Assembly: GCA_902779575.1 (NCBI GenBank)
Contig: CACZBW010000004.1
Span: forward strand, 278,166 to 342,165
Source of the DNA: an uncultured Lachnospiraceae bacterium
GTDB taxonomy: Bacteria; Bacillota; Clostridia; Lachnospirales; Lachnospiraceae
DNA: 64,000 bases
Direction: 5' to 3'
The notes beneath the pieces are model-generated. The model saw only the letters and a program-made list of their open reading frames with translations. It did not search any database and was not told the origin of the DNA. A program made the position numbers and the translations under genes. Positions 8,419 to 16,908 of this stretch are shown here, one piece after another. Each line of letters starts with the position of its first letter. Within the stretch, counting starts at the first letter, position 1.

Positions 8419-8901
8419 ATGACGGATTATGATCTTCTGACCGCCCAGGCGGAAGCGCTGCTGGAAAGCGAAAGCGGATATCTTCCCTTTCTTTCCAATC
8501 TTTCCGCGCTGATAAAGGATTCCATGGAAGATGTGAACTGGGCCGGTTTTTATCTGCTCAGGGGAGGCTTTCTTGTTGTCGGCCCCTTCCAGGGGCATCC
8601 TGCCTGCATCCGCATTGAGATCGGGAAAGGGGTGTGCGGCACTGCCGTAAAGGAGATGCGGAGCATTCTGGTGAAAGATGTACATGCTTTTCCCGGGCAT
8701 ATCGCCTGCGACGCCGCGTCCGCTTCGGAGATTGTGGTTCCGCTCCAAGACGCAGATGGAAAGATCCGGGGCGTTCTGGATATCGACAGTCCTTTAAAGG
8801 CCCGTTTTACGGAAACGGATCAGGAAGGCCTGGAGAAACTGTGCGGGCGGCTGAGCGGGAAAATCTGCTGGGAAGCGTCCGGGCCGGATCTCTTTCCCTG
8901 A
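8419..8901 (+). CDS. msrC: Free methionine-(R)-sulfoxide reductase (GAF domain)
   Basis: This 160-residue single GAF-domain protein is of the fRMsr (YebR/YtsP) type, which reduces free Met-R-sulfoxide with thioredoxin. All three cysteines of the well-studied enzymes are present: ACIRI (C63), GVCGTA (C73) and HIACDAAS (C97). It also has NWAGFYLL and VLDIDSPLKARF. Length matches. It starts with GAAATGAGGTTTTTATG and sits alone between rseP and a secreted protein. It is probably part of oxidative-damage repair. Confidence 0.92.
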   Translation: MTDYDLLTAQAEALLESESGYLPFLSNLSALIKDSMEDVNWAGFYLLRGGFLVVGPFQGHPACIRIEIGKGVCGTAVKEMRSILVKDVHAFPGHIACDAASASEIVVPLQDADGKIRGVLDIDSPLKARFTETDQEGLEKLCGRLSGKICWEASGPDLFP

Positions 8902-8967
8902 GAGAAGGCTTTCGTCCGGGACTATGTGATTATCGCCTGCCGGTTATTCATAGCTCGTTTTTCATTG

Positions 8968-9067
8968 CAGGAGCTTCATAACCGCAGTCAAACAGGAGTT
9001 TCATGGCAGCAGTCAAACAGGAGTTTCATGGCAGTGGTCATACAGGAGTTTCATGACCGCAGTCATG
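8968..9067 (+). repeat. Four tandem 25-bp units, each with an SD-like site
   Basis: Units start at 8968, 8993, 9018 and 9043, with consensus CAGGAGTTTCATGGCAGCAG followed by TCAAA. Each unit has AGGAG; units 2-4 also have an ATG 4 bp further on (9003, 9028, 9053). Because 25 is not a multiple of three, these ATGs fall in all three frames. The ATG at 9053 is in frame with the next gene. Confidence 0.85.
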
Positions 9068-9142
9068 GAGGAATGCGCAGAACAATCCGCTTTTCTTTCA
9101 CAGGAGCGGACAGGGATAAAGTCAGACAAAGGAGGGAAATAC

Positions 9143-9793
9143 ATGAAAAAAACAGGTACAAACCGCTTTACAAAAAGAGCGTTCTTCAAAAAGATGACTG
9201 CGGCGGCGCTCTGCGCAGTCTGCCTGACGGCAGCTGTTCCGGCTGTCTGTCAGGCGGGAGGAGCCCGGCAGGATGTCTCCGCAGCTTACAGGAAGGAGTC
9301 GGCGCTTCCTGCCTTCAAATACACGGGGAATAAGAAAGAACTCGCGGTGATCTGCGAGTACCTTCTGGAAAAGAAGGCACCCCTCTATAAGGATGCGGAC
9401 GTCTTCATCCCTGCACCGGTGATTTTCGGAATACGCGAAAAAGGCGGAGAGACGCTTGTGTTCGGCAATTTCTGGATCTTCGGCTACGATCTTTCCGGCG
9501 CTACGCTGATCTGCGAAAGCGGCGGCGCGATGCCTGCCTGCTTCCATCTGGCGAAGGACGGGGACAGCTATAAGGTCACAAAAGTCGAACAGGCGGAAGA
9601 CGGCGCGGGATTTACGGACAGCATTGAGAAGATGACAAAGGGGTATAAGAAGATCCGGAAAAAAATGCTTGTCTCCAATGAGAAAAAGGAAAAGCAGGTT
9701 CGCAGAAACTGGATCAGAAATTATGTTCAGGCGAACAATCTTGCAGTCACTGCCTATAAGGACTACGGATGGGATCCGGTATCTGTTCGATAA
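9143..9793 (+). CDS. Secreted protein of unknown function
   Basis: This 216-residue protein has a clear signal peptide: a basic start KKTGTNRFTKRAFFKK, a hydrophobic core TAAALCAVCLTAAVPAV, and likely cleavage after CQA. The mature part contains a compact domain with KELAVICEYLLEKKAP and FGNFWIFGYDLSGATLICES, then a basic helix ending in a conserved-looking YGWDPVSV. I do not recognise the family. The start at 9143 is preferred because AAAGGAGGG precedes it; an in-frame ATG at 9053 lies in the 25-bp repeat and would put 30 residues before the signal peptide. Confidence 0.75.
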   Translation: MKKTGTNRFTKRAFFKKMTAAALCAVCLTAAVPAVCQAGGARQDVSAAYRKESALPAFKYTGNKKELAVICEYLLEKKAPLYKDADVFIPAPVIFGIREKGGETLVFGNFWIFGYDLSGATLICESGGAMPACFHLAKDGDSYKVTKVEQAEDGAGFTDSIEKMTKGYKKIRKKMLVSNEKKEKQVRRNWIRNYVQANNLAVTAYKDYGWDPVSVR

Positions 9794-9908
9794 TGCCGGG
9801 AAACGCTGCTTAACGAAGCGGATCAGGGAAAACGGCAGCATCAGGATTTTCCTGAAAATTGCCGCCATGCCGCTTTTCTGGCAGATGGGGAAAGAATAAA
9901 GTGAGAAT

Positions 9909-9943
9909 GGTCCGGTGCGCAGAGCCGGGCCATCTCTGTTTTC
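9909..9943 (+). terminator. Probable terminator after the secreted protein
   Basis: GGTCCGG (9909-9915) pairs with CCGGGCC (9925-9931) through one G-T wobble and is followed by ATCTCTGTTTT. It is of moderate strength. From here to recA (10381) there is no convincing gene; the gap holds two promoters and an SOS box. Confidence 0.5.
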
Positions 9944-10033
9944 AACAAAAGACCAGACTCGCTTTACCTGCCTGACGATCGGATCAGCAGACCAAATGTC
10001 ACACATTAGTATAGTGCATATGCAAATATAAAG

Positions 10034-10061
10034 TTGACATCCGGAAAAGTATGCCTATAAT
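10034..10061 (+). promoter_or_regulatory. Strong near-consensus promoter with no clear gene
   Basis: TTGACA (10034-10039), a 16-bp spacer, TATAAT (10056-10061). It points toward recA but lies about 320 bp before its start codon and upstream of the LexA-controlled promoter. It could be a second, constitutive recA promoter or drive a small RNA. Confidence 0.65.
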
Positions 10062-10236
10062 GAAATCATCACATCTTTGTTCCGGCAGTTCTGCCAGTTT
10101 CTTCATTTTGTGTTCTTTCTGTCCGGCTGCAGCACAGCGGCCTGTCTGTCTTCTGATCTGTTCACAGTCCCGCCCCGCAGGGCTGCTGTGATTCAAGGCT
10201 CTCTGCACAGGATCCGACATTTTCTCATTTTTCCGC

Positions 10237-10265
10237 TTGACAGTGGGGTCCGTTTCGCTTACTAT
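10237..10265 (+). promoter_or_regulatory. recA promoter
   Basis: TTGACA (10237-10242), a 17-bp spacer, TACTAT (10260-10265). The SOS box begins 6 bp after the -10, so bound LexA would sit over the start of transcription. Confidence 0.8.
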
Positions 10266-10271
10266 AAGAGT

Positions 10272-10285
10272 CGAACATTCGTTCG
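10272..10285 (+). promoter_or_regulatory. LexA (SOS) box of recA
   Basis: CGAACATTCGTTCG is a perfect match to the Gram-positive LexA/DinR operator CGAAC-N4-GTTCG. Its position immediately downstream of the -10 predicts repression of recA until DNA damage. Confidence 0.9.
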
Positions 10286-10380
10286 CATAACGCGAAGGGA
10301 CATACAGAAGAGCAGATCCGTAAAAAGAAGAATTCGGAACAGGACTGGCCGGATCAGATTTTCCGGAGGAGGTAGAAGAT

Positions 10381-11529
10381 ATGGCAAGAAAAACAGCTGG
10401 TGAAGCAGTACAGGCGCCTGAAAAGCAGAATTCAGACAAGCTGCGCGCGCTGGATGCGGCACTGAGCCAGATTGAGAAGCAGTACGGCAAGGGCGCGGTC
10501 ATGCGTCTTGGCGAGAACAGTACGAATATGAACGTGGAGACGGTTCCCACCGGATCTCTGAGCCTTGACATCGCGCTCGGACAGGGCGGCATTCCCAAGG
10601 GACGCATCGTGGAGATCTACGGACCGGAATCTTCCGGTAAGACGACGGTTGCCCTTCATATGGTGGCTGAGGTTCAGAAAAGAGGCGGAATCGCGGGCTT
10701 CATCGATGCCGAGCATGCACTGGATCCGGTCTATGCGAAGAACATCGGAGTAGATATTGACAATCTGTATATTTCGCAGCCGGATAACGGTGAACAGGCG
10801 CTGGAGATCTGCGAAACCATGGTCCGCTCGGGCGCGGTGGATATCATCATCGTGGATTCCGTGGCAGCCCTGGTTCCGAAGGCGGAGATCGACGGCGATA
10901 TGGGCGATTCCCATGTAGGGCTTCAGGCAAGGCTCATGAGCCAGGCGCTCAGAAAACTGACCGGCGTGATCAGCAAGACCAACTGCAGCGTTATTTTCAT
11001 CAACCAGCTCCGTGAAAAGGTCGGCGTCATGTTCGGGAATCCGGAGACAACGACGGGCGGCCGCGCTCTGAAGTTCTATTCGTCGGTCCGTCTCGACGTC
11101 AGGAGGATTGAATCGATCCGCCAGCAGGGAGAAGTGATCGGGAACCGCACCAGGATCAAAGTGGTCAAGAACAAGATCGCTCCGCCGTTTAAGGAGGCCG
11201 AGTTTGATATCATGTTCGGGAAAGGCATCTCCAGAGAAGGAGACGTCCTGGATCTGGCTGCCAATCTCGGCGTTATCGTCAAGAGCGGTGCCTGGTACGC
11301 GTATGAAGGCAGCAAGATCGGGCAGGGGCGTGAGAACGCCAAGCTGTATCTTGCGGAGAATCCCGATGTCATGAACGAAGTGATCCACAAGGTCAGAGTT
11401 CAGTACGGACTGGATCCGGACGATACAGCGGCTGCTGAGGAGACGTCAGCCCCGGACGTGCCGGAGAGCGGCTTTGCGGCAGGGGCGGCTGACATGGAGA
11501 CGGCAGCTTCGCCGGATAAGGATATCTGA
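10381..11529 (+). CDS. recA: Recombinase RecA
   Basis: This 382-residue DNA-dependent ATPase performs strand exchange in recombination and triggers LexA self-cleavage. The Walker A loop GPESSGKTT is at residues 81-89. It also has the RecA signature [16 protein letters not shown], the Walker B-like [14 protein letters not shown], and DNA-binding loop L2 near [20 protein letters not shown]. The acidic, Ala/Ser-rich tail is normal. The ribosome site GGAGGAGGT precedes the ATG. It is regulated by the SOS box at 10272-10285 and cotranscribed with recX. Confidence 0.98.
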   Translation: MARKTAGEAVQAPEKQNSDKLRALDAALSQIEKQYGKGAVMRLGENSTNMNVETVPTGSLSLDIALGQGGIPKGRIVEIYGPESSGKTTVALHMVAEVQKRGGIAGFIDAEHALDPVYAKNIGVDIDNLYISQPDNGEQALEICETMVRSGAVDIIIVDSVAALVPKAEIDGDMGDSHVGLQARLMSQALRKLTGVISKTNCSVIFINQLREKVGVMFGNPETTTGGRALKFYSSVRLDVRRIESIRQQGEVIGNRTRIKVVKNKIAPPFKEAEFDIMFGKGISREGDVLDLAANLGVIVKSGAWYAYEGSKIGQGRENAKLYLAENPDVMNEVIHKVRVQYGLDPDDTAAAEETSAPDVPESGFAAGAADMETAASPDKDI

Positions 11530-11537
11530 AGACGGGT

Positions 11538-12215
11538 GTGAGAGTAGAAGAACTTAAAAGGATAACGGACCGGAAGTACAGGATTCTGCTGGAGGATGGA
11601 AGCTCCTTCGTTCTCTATGCCGGGGAACTCAGAAGATTTCATATTGAGGAAGGCGGCATGATCGGGGAGGATATCCTCTCCGGGATTCTGGAGGGAGTCC
11701 TGCTGAAGCGGGCGAAACTTCGCTGTATGAACCTGCTGAAGACGATGGACCGCACAGTATCACAGCTTGCGGCTGTACTGAAAAGGGACGGCTATCCGGA
11801 TGAGATTATACAGGGCGCGCTGGATTACGTGGCATCCTGCCATTATACCGACGACCGGCGCTATGCGGAGAACTATGTCCGCCTGCAGGCCGGAAAGAAG
11901 AGCCTGAAGCAGATCCGCTATGATCTTCTGGGAAAGGGGATTGCCCCCGAACTTGCGGAGCAGGTCCTTGACGAGGCTCCCTCCCTCTGGGAAGGCAGCC
12001 CGCCTTTATCAGAGGATGCAGACGGGGAGTACAGTCCGGACCTGTCCGGAGAAAGCCCGGACCTGTCCGCGATACGGATTCTTATGAGAAAGCGGCGTTT
12101 TGATCCGGAATCATCGGATTCTGACCAGCTGCGGCGCTTTATACAGTATCTGATGAGAAAGGGCTTTTCCCTTACGGATATCCGGAAGGCGCTTGGCAGG
12201 GAATTATATAATTAG
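11538..12215 (+). CDS. recX: Regulatory protein RecX
   Basis: This 225-residue all-helical protein binds and modulates RecA filaments. It has the tandem three-helix repeats of RecX: LLKTMDRTVSQLAAVLKRDG, then YTDDRRYAENYVRLQAGKKS with IRYDLLGKGIAPELAEQVL, then IQYLMRKGFSLTDIRKAL. A low-complexity insert with a doubled SPDLSGESPDLS lies between repeats. The start is GTG at 11538, only 8 bp after the recA stop with no strong ribosome site, so coupling to recA translation is likely. Confidence 0.93.
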   Translation: MRVEELKRITDRKYRILLEDGSSFVLYAGELRRFHIEEGGMIGEDILSGILEGVLLKRAKLRCMNLLKTMDRTVSQLAAVLKRDGYPDEIIQGALDYVASCHYTDDRRYAENYVRLQAGKKSLKQIRYDLLGKGIAPELAEQVLDEAPSLWEGSPPLSEDADGEYSPDLSGESPDLSAIRILMRKRRFDPESSDSDQLRRFIQYLMRKGFSLTDIRKALGRELYN

Positions 12216-12217
12216 AA

Positions 12218-12263
12218 AACGGCGGCAGAGAGGATCTTGTTTCCCTCTGCCGTTTCTGTTTTC
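12218..12263 (+). terminator. Terminator of recA-recX
   Basis: CGGCAGAG (12223-12230) pairs with CTCTGCCG (12245-12252), followed by TTTCTGTTTT. The 3' arm is also the start of the 30-bp repeat array that follows. Confidence 0.65.
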
Positions 12264-12366
12264 GGGTCTCCCATAACGGCTGTTTCTGTTCTCAGCTCCC
12301 CCATGCCGGCTGTTTCTTTTTCGGCCTTCTCCAAGCCGGCTGTCTCTGTTAACGGCTCTCTGCATA
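12247..12366 (+). repeat. Four degenerate 30-bp tandem units
   Basis: Units with exact 30-bp spacing start near 12247, 12277, 12307 and 12337, each beginning CGGCTGTTTCTGTT or a close variant. A shifted fifth copy begins at 12373. Translation of the + strand would repeat PAVSV every ten residues. Both strands stay open through the array, but no start or ribosome site makes it a credible gene. Confidence 0.75.
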
Positions 12367-12445
12367 GCGGACCGGCTCTGTTTATGCTTCTCCATAAAGC
12401 AGGTCCGCACAGCAGCAGGTCCGTACAGCATGCGGCAGTTCGTCA

Positions 12446-12474
12446 TTGACAGAAACGGGAAAAATCAGTAGAAT
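12446..12474 (+). promoter_or_regulatory. rny promoter
   Basis: TTGACA (12446-12451), a 17-bp spacer, TAGAAT (12469-12474), about 50 bp before the GTG start of rny. Confidence 0.75.
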
Positions 12475-12527
12475 AGTTTTGCTGCAGTTTTTTGCAGCAA
12501 AGAATTACATATCTAGGAGGTGCTCCT

Positions 12528-14084
12528 GTGTCGATTCCAGTGATTATTCTCATCACTGTTGCAATCACGCTGGCAGTCGCGATCCCTGTTACAGCCCGTA
12601 TTTCTGTCAATCGTAAGGTTCAGGAAGATAAAGCCAAGATCGGCAGCGCAGAAGAAAAGGCCAGACAGATCATAGACGATGCACTGAAGTTGTCAGAGAC
12701 CAAGAAGCGGGAAGCGCTTCTGGAGGCGAAGGAAGAGTCCCTTAAGATCAAGAATGAGTCTGAGAGGGAAGCGAGAGATCGCCGTCTGGAAGTCCAGCGC
12801 CTTGAAAAAAGAGTCTTGTCGAAGGAAGAAGCCGCCGACAAGAAGGCTGAGTCTCTGGAACGCAGGGAAGCCGGCATTGCAGCAAAAGAAGAAGAGCTGA
12901 GAAAGAGACAGTCCGCGGCAGACAAACTGCTTGGACAGCGGCAGCAGGAATTGGAACGAATCTCCGGATTGACCTCCGAACAGGCAAAGGAATATCTTTT
13001 AAAATCTGTTGAAGACGAAGTAAAGACAGATGCTGCGAAGCTCTACAAAGAGCTGGATAGCCAGGCCAGAGAAGATGCGGCGAAAAAAGCCAAAGAATAT
13101 GTGGTCACGGCAATTCAGCGCTGCGCGGCAGACCATGTCGCGGAGGCAGCGATTTCAGTCGTTCAGCTGCCCAGTGATGAGATGAAAGGCCGTATTATCG
13201 GCCGTGAGGGACGCAATATCCGGGCTATTGAGACCATGACCGGAGTGGACCTTATAATTGATGATACCCCGGAAGCTGTAGTTTTATCCAGCTTTGATCC
13301 GATTCGAAGAGAAGTGGCCAGGGTTGCCCTGGAAAAGCTTGTGGTTGACGGCCGGATCCATCCCGCGAGGATCGAGGAGACGGTTGAAAAGGCAAAGAAG
13401 GAAGTCGAGAACGAGATCCGTGAAGCAGGTGAGGAAGCCTGTCTGGAGGTCGGCGTACACGGCATCCATCCGGAACTTGTCAGACTTCTCGGCCGCATGA
13501 AGTTCCGTACCAGTTACGGACAGAATGCGCTGAAGCATTCCATAGAGGTGGCTCACCTGTCTGGTCTTCTGGCTTCAGAAGTGGGCGTGGACGTGCGTAT
13601 TGCGAAACGCGCAGGCCTGCTTCATGATATCGGCAAGTCGATCGACCATGAGGTTGAGGGAACCCATGTTCAGATCGGAGCGGATCTGTGCCGGAAGTAT
13701 AAGGAATCGAATGTCGTTATTAACGCTGTGGAGTCTCACCATGGCGACGTAGAGCCAGAGTCGCTGATCGCCTGCATCGTTCAGGCTGCCGATACGATTT
13801 CGGCGGCGCGTCCGGGCGCGCGCAGGGAGACCCTGGAGACATATACCAACAGACTGAAACAGTTAGAAGATATTACAAACTCCTTCAAGGGAGTTGAGAA
13901 GTCATTTGCCATTCAGGCAGGACGGGAGATTCGTGTCATGGTAATTCCTGAGCAGATCAGCGATGCGGATATGACATTCCTCGCAAGGGATATCGCAAAG
14001 CAGATCGAGTCTGAACTGGAATATCCGGGTCAGGTGAAAGTCAGTCTCATTCGTGAGTCAAGAGTTGTAGACTATGCGAAGTAA
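12528..14084 (+). CDS. rny: Ribonuclease Y
   Basis: This 518-residue membrane-anchored endoribonuclease starts RNA decay in Firmicutes. Order: N-terminal membrane helix ([16 protein letters not shown]), a long charged coiled coil to about residue 200, a KH domain ([20 protein letters not shown]), and an HD domain with [17 protein letters not shown]. The start is GTG at 12528, 6 bp after AGGAGGT; an upstream ATG at 12492 has no ribosome site. Length is typical. It is a single-gene unit with its own promoter and a strong terminator. Confidence 0.96.
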   Translation: MSIPVIILITVAITLAVAIPVTARISVNRKVQEDKAKIGSAEEKARQIIDDALKLSETKKREALLEAKEESLKIKNESEREARDRRLEVQRLEKRVLSKEEAADKKAESLERREAGIAAKEEELRKRQSAADKLLGQRQQELERISGLTSEQAKEYLLKSVEDEVKTDAAKLYKELDSQAREDAAKKAKEYVVTAIQRCAADHVAEAAISVVQLPSDEMKGRIIGREGRNIRAIETMTGVDLIIDDTPEAVVLSSFDPIRREVARVALEKLVVDGRIHPARIEETVEKAKKEVENEIREAGEEACLEVGVHGIHPELVRLLGRMKFRTSYGQNALKHSIEVAHLSGLLASEVGVDVRIAKRAGLLHDIGKSIDHEVEGTHVQIGADLCRKYKESNVVINAVESHHGDVEPESLIACIVQAADTISAARPGARRETLETYTNRLKQLEDITNSFKGVEKSFAIQAGREIRVMVIPEQISDADMTFLARDIAKQIESELEYPGQVKVSLIRESRVVDYAK

Positions 14085-14123
14085 TCTGAATCAGCTTAAC
14101 TGAAACACAAAGAAGAGAAAGTC

Positions 14124-14156
14124 AGGCTGCCGCATATTTTTGCGGCAGCCTTTCTG
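14124..14156 (+). terminator. Terminator of rny
   Basis: Arms AGGCTGCCGCA and TGCGGCAGCCT surround a TATTTT loop and are followed by TTCTG. Strong stem, modest T-run. Confidence 0.8.
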
Positions 14157-14177
14157 ATTGTATGGAAAGGCTTTTAA

Positions 14178-14956
14178 ATGGGAAAAATAAAGGAACTGGA
14201 GGAAAAGTATCATCGGCTCTGTGAGATTCTGGAAAACTGCGGATCTCTGGCAGTAGCGGGGAGAAAGTGCTGGCGCTTACCGCGGCAGGGCCCTGGTTTC
14301 CGCAGAGGGAAAGTGCTGAGGCAGAGGAATTCTGTCTGAAGAGAGGAATACGCCGGAAAACACTGGCGATTACGATTCCGGATATCCCCGGCTTTGCGGA
14401 AAATCCCGCAGACCGCTGCTACATCTGCAAAAAGGCGCTTTTTACGAGGCTCATCGGGGAATCCCGCTCGGAAGGCTTCGATGTCCTTGCAGAGGGTTCC
14501 AATATGGATGATCTGGGAGATTACAGACCCGGCATGAAGGCGATCGTCGAACTGCAGGTGAGATCCCCGCTCAGGGAGGCAGGGCTGTATAAGGAGGATA
14601 TCCGCGCTCTGAGCGCGCAGCTCGGACTTGAGACAGCCTCAAAGCCATCCTATGCCTGTCTGGCTTCCCGATTCCCCTATGGTGACAGAATTACTGAGGA
14701 GAGCCTGAAGATGGTGGAAGAGGGAGAAGAACTGCTGATCCGGCTCGGCTTCCGGCAGATGCGGGTCCGCATTCATGGGAAGCTTGCAAGGATCGAACTG
14801 CCTCAGTCGGATCTGGCAGCCGCTCTGGAGGAAGAAACGCGGAAGGCGATCGTGAAGGGACTGAAGGAAGCGGGATTTACTTATGTTTCACTGGATCTTG
14901 CGGGTTACCGGACCGGGAGCATGAATGAAACCCTTGCCGCCGGGGCCCTCTCATAA
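14178..14956 (+). pseudogene. larE: Broken larE (sulfur transferase for Ni-pincer cofactor)
   Basis: LarE is a PP-loop ATPase that donates sulfur to the nickel-pincer cofactor of lactate racemase. An ATG at 14178 opens with a typical LarE start (KELEEKYHRLCEILENCGS, then LAVA). The frame then departs and stops after 54 codons. From about 14258 a different frame carries the rest of LarE to 14956: RCYICKKALF, NMDDLGDYRPGMKA, ACLASRFPYG, RVRIHGKLARIELP and YRTGSMNETL. The expected SGGxDS PP-loop is absent from both frames. About 18 codons plus a non-multiple of three appear deleted between LAVA and GEKVLALT. No larABC genes are nearby. Confidence 0.85.
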
Positions 14957-14987
14957 GAATGACGGGCCGTTCGGGCCAGAGTCAGCT

Positions 14988-15061
14988 GACAGAAACAATG
15001 GACCGCCCGGAAACGGGATCCGCCGACAGAAACAATAGATCGCCCGGGAACGGGATCTCTG
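14988..15061 (+). repeat. Two tandem 37-bp units
   Basis: GACAGAAACAATGGACCGCC (from 14988) recurs at 15025 as GACAGAAACAATAGATCGCC. The remainder of the 37-bp unit (CGGAAACGGGATC) is also repeated with few changes. It lies between the larE remnant and the symporter promoter. Confidence 0.75.
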
Positions 15062-15074
15062 GCAGAACTTTTTA

Positions 15075-15103
15075 TTGTCGAAACGGATGGAGCGTGCTAT
15101 AAT
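15075..15103 (+). promoter_or_regulatory. Symporter promoter
   Basis: TTGTCG, a 17-bp spacer, and TATAAT preceded by TGC. It leaves an untranslated leader of about 130 nt before the symporter ATG. Confidence 0.65.
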
Positions 15104-15239
15104 TCTGCGTATGGTTTAACGCATCATCGCAATAAAGCATTAAACGGATAAAATTTGGGAGTACAGAATCCCGGATCCGGCTTCCGGATATGCGCTGAAC
15201 GATTCGGAACAGTTGGTTTTCACAGGAAAGAAGGTTTTT

Positions 15240-16796
15240 ATGGGTGTTTCACAATTTGGTATCATTGTCGCTATGGTTGCCTATCTTCTTGCGATGCTGG
15301 CCATTGGCTTCAAATCAGCAAAGAAGAATGAGACGGTCGGAGATTTTTATCTGGGCGGACGCCATCTCGGCCCCTTTGTGACCGCGATGAGCGCTGAAGC
15401 TTCCGACATGAGCAGCTGGCTTCTGATGGGGCTGCCCGGACTGGCTTACCTGTCCGGCCTCGCGGAACCTGTCTGGACAGCAGTCGGTCTTGCTGTGGGC
15501 ACTTATATCAACTGGCTGGTCGTAGCAAAGCGCCTCAGAAGATATTCGGTTGTGGCAAATAATGCGTATACAGTTCCGGAGTTTTTCTCGAACCGTTTCC
15601 GTGATCCGGGTAATATTCTTACCCTGATCGCCGCCCTTGTGATTGTAATCTTTTTCATTCCCTATACAGCTTCCGGCTTTTCCGCAATCGGAAAACTGTT
15701 TTCGACCCTGTTCAATGTGCCCTATCATATGGCCATGATCGTAGGAGCGGTGGTCGTCATCGGATATACCCTGACCGGCGGATTCCTCGCGGTCAGTATG
15801 ACGGACCTGATTCAGAGTATCATCATGAGTATTGCGCTTGTGATTGTCCTCTTATTCGGAATCAACCAGGCCGGCGGCTGGGCTGCCGTGGTCAGCAACG
15901 CGCAGTCCCTTGCAGGACATGTGTCCCTGTCCCTGAGCCATGTACCGGATTCCGCTGATTTCTGGGCAGCGGGCAGCACGACGCCTTACGGATTCCTGAC
16001 GGTTGTTTCAACTCTGGCCTGGGGCCTTGGTTACTTCGGAATGCCGCATATCCTGCTTCGCTTCATGGCGATCGAGGATGAGAAAAAGCTGACTCTTTCA
16101 AGGAGAATCGCCAGTATCTGGGTTGTGATCGCCATGGGCGCAGCGATCCTGATCGGTATGGTCGGCCTTGGCATGAGCCGGACCGGTTCTGTCGGACTGC
16201 TTGAAAATGCCAGTGTTTCCGAAACGATCATCGTAGAGATCGCGCACCGGCTGAGTACCTTCGGCTTCTTCCCGGCTCTTCTGGCCGGCCTGATCCTGTC
16301 CGGTATCATGGCTTCCACCATGTCCACCGCGGACTCTCAGCTGCTTGCGGCATCTTCATCAGTCTCGAAGGATATTCTGACAAGCTTTTTCCATGTTGAT
16401 CTTCCGGAGAAAAAGCTGATGAACGTCGCCAGGGCTTCCCTTTTTGTGATTGCGGTCATCGGCGTGATTCTTGCCTGGAATCCGAACAGCTCCGTCTTCC
16501 GGATTGTCTCCTTCGCCTGGGCCGGCTTCGGCGGTGCCTTCGGACCGACCATGCTCTTTGCGCTTTTCTGGAGAAGGACAAACTGGCAGGGAGCTCTTGC
16601 AGGTATGGTTACCGGCGGAGCGATGGTTTTCATCTGGAAATTTGTCGTCCGTCCGATGGGCGGGATCCTGAATATCTATGAACTGCTTCCGGCATTCATC
16701 CTGGCAAGTATTGCGATTGTGCTGGTTTCCCTGATCACACCGGCACCTGAAAAAGCGGTGACGGATGATTTTGACAAAGTTGCTTCCATGAGATAA
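15240..16796 (+). CDS. putP: Sodium/proline symporter (SSS family)
   Basis: This 518-residue polytopic transporter has about 13 hydrophobic helices and SSS-family marks. These include GDFYLGGRHLGPFVTAMSAE with the sodium/substrate-site ASDMSSWLLMGLPGLAY, plus SGIMASTMSTADSQLLAASS in helix 8. Closest in pattern to PutP, which imports proline with Na+. The ATG at 15240 (MGVSQFGI) has AAGAAGG upstream; an in-frame codon at 15213 adds 9 residues. It has its own promoter and no partner genes, so substrate assignment beyond the family is by resemblance. Confidence 0.88.
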   Translation: MGVSQFGIIVAMVAYLLAMLAIGFKSAKKNETVGDFYLGGRHLGPFVTAMSAEASDMSSWLLMGLPGLAYLSGLAEPVWTAVGLAVGTYINWLVVAKRLRRYSVVANNAYTVPEFFSNRFRDPGNILTLIAALVIVIFFIPYTASGFSAIGKLFSTLFNVPYHMAMIVGAVVVIGYTLTGGFLAVSMTDLIQSIIMSIALVIVLLFGINQAGGWAAVVSNAQSLAGHVSLSLSHVPDSADFWAAGSTTPYGFLTVVSTLAWGLGYFGMPHILLRFMAIEDEKKLTLSRRIASIWVVIAMGAAILIGMVGLGMSRTGSVGLLENASVSETIIVEIAHRLSTFGFFPALLAGLILSGIMASTMSTADSQLLAASSSVSKDILTSFFHVDLPEKKLMNVARASLFVIAVIGVILAWNPNSSVFRIVSFAWAGFGGAFGPTMLFALFWRRTNWQGALAGMVTGGAMVFIWKFVVRPMGGILNIYELLPAFILASIAIVLVSLITPAPEKAVTDDFDKVASMR

Positions 16797-16908
16797 GAAA
16801 GACAGAATCCGCAGGATCTCTTCAGTTATTCTTAACTTATTCTTCACAGACAGGAGCCGCCTTATGTGCTAGACTTCCGGTATCTGTAAAGAAGGAGGAG
16901 AATCACGG

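Noticed and set aside
9794-9815. Third copy of the dispersed repeat (GGGAAACGCTG)
   Set aside because: Only 11 bases match and neither hairpin is present; chance is likely.
10077-10403. Short + frame in the recA leader
   Set aside because: It overlaps the recA promoter, SOS box and recA start, has no ribosome site and looks random.
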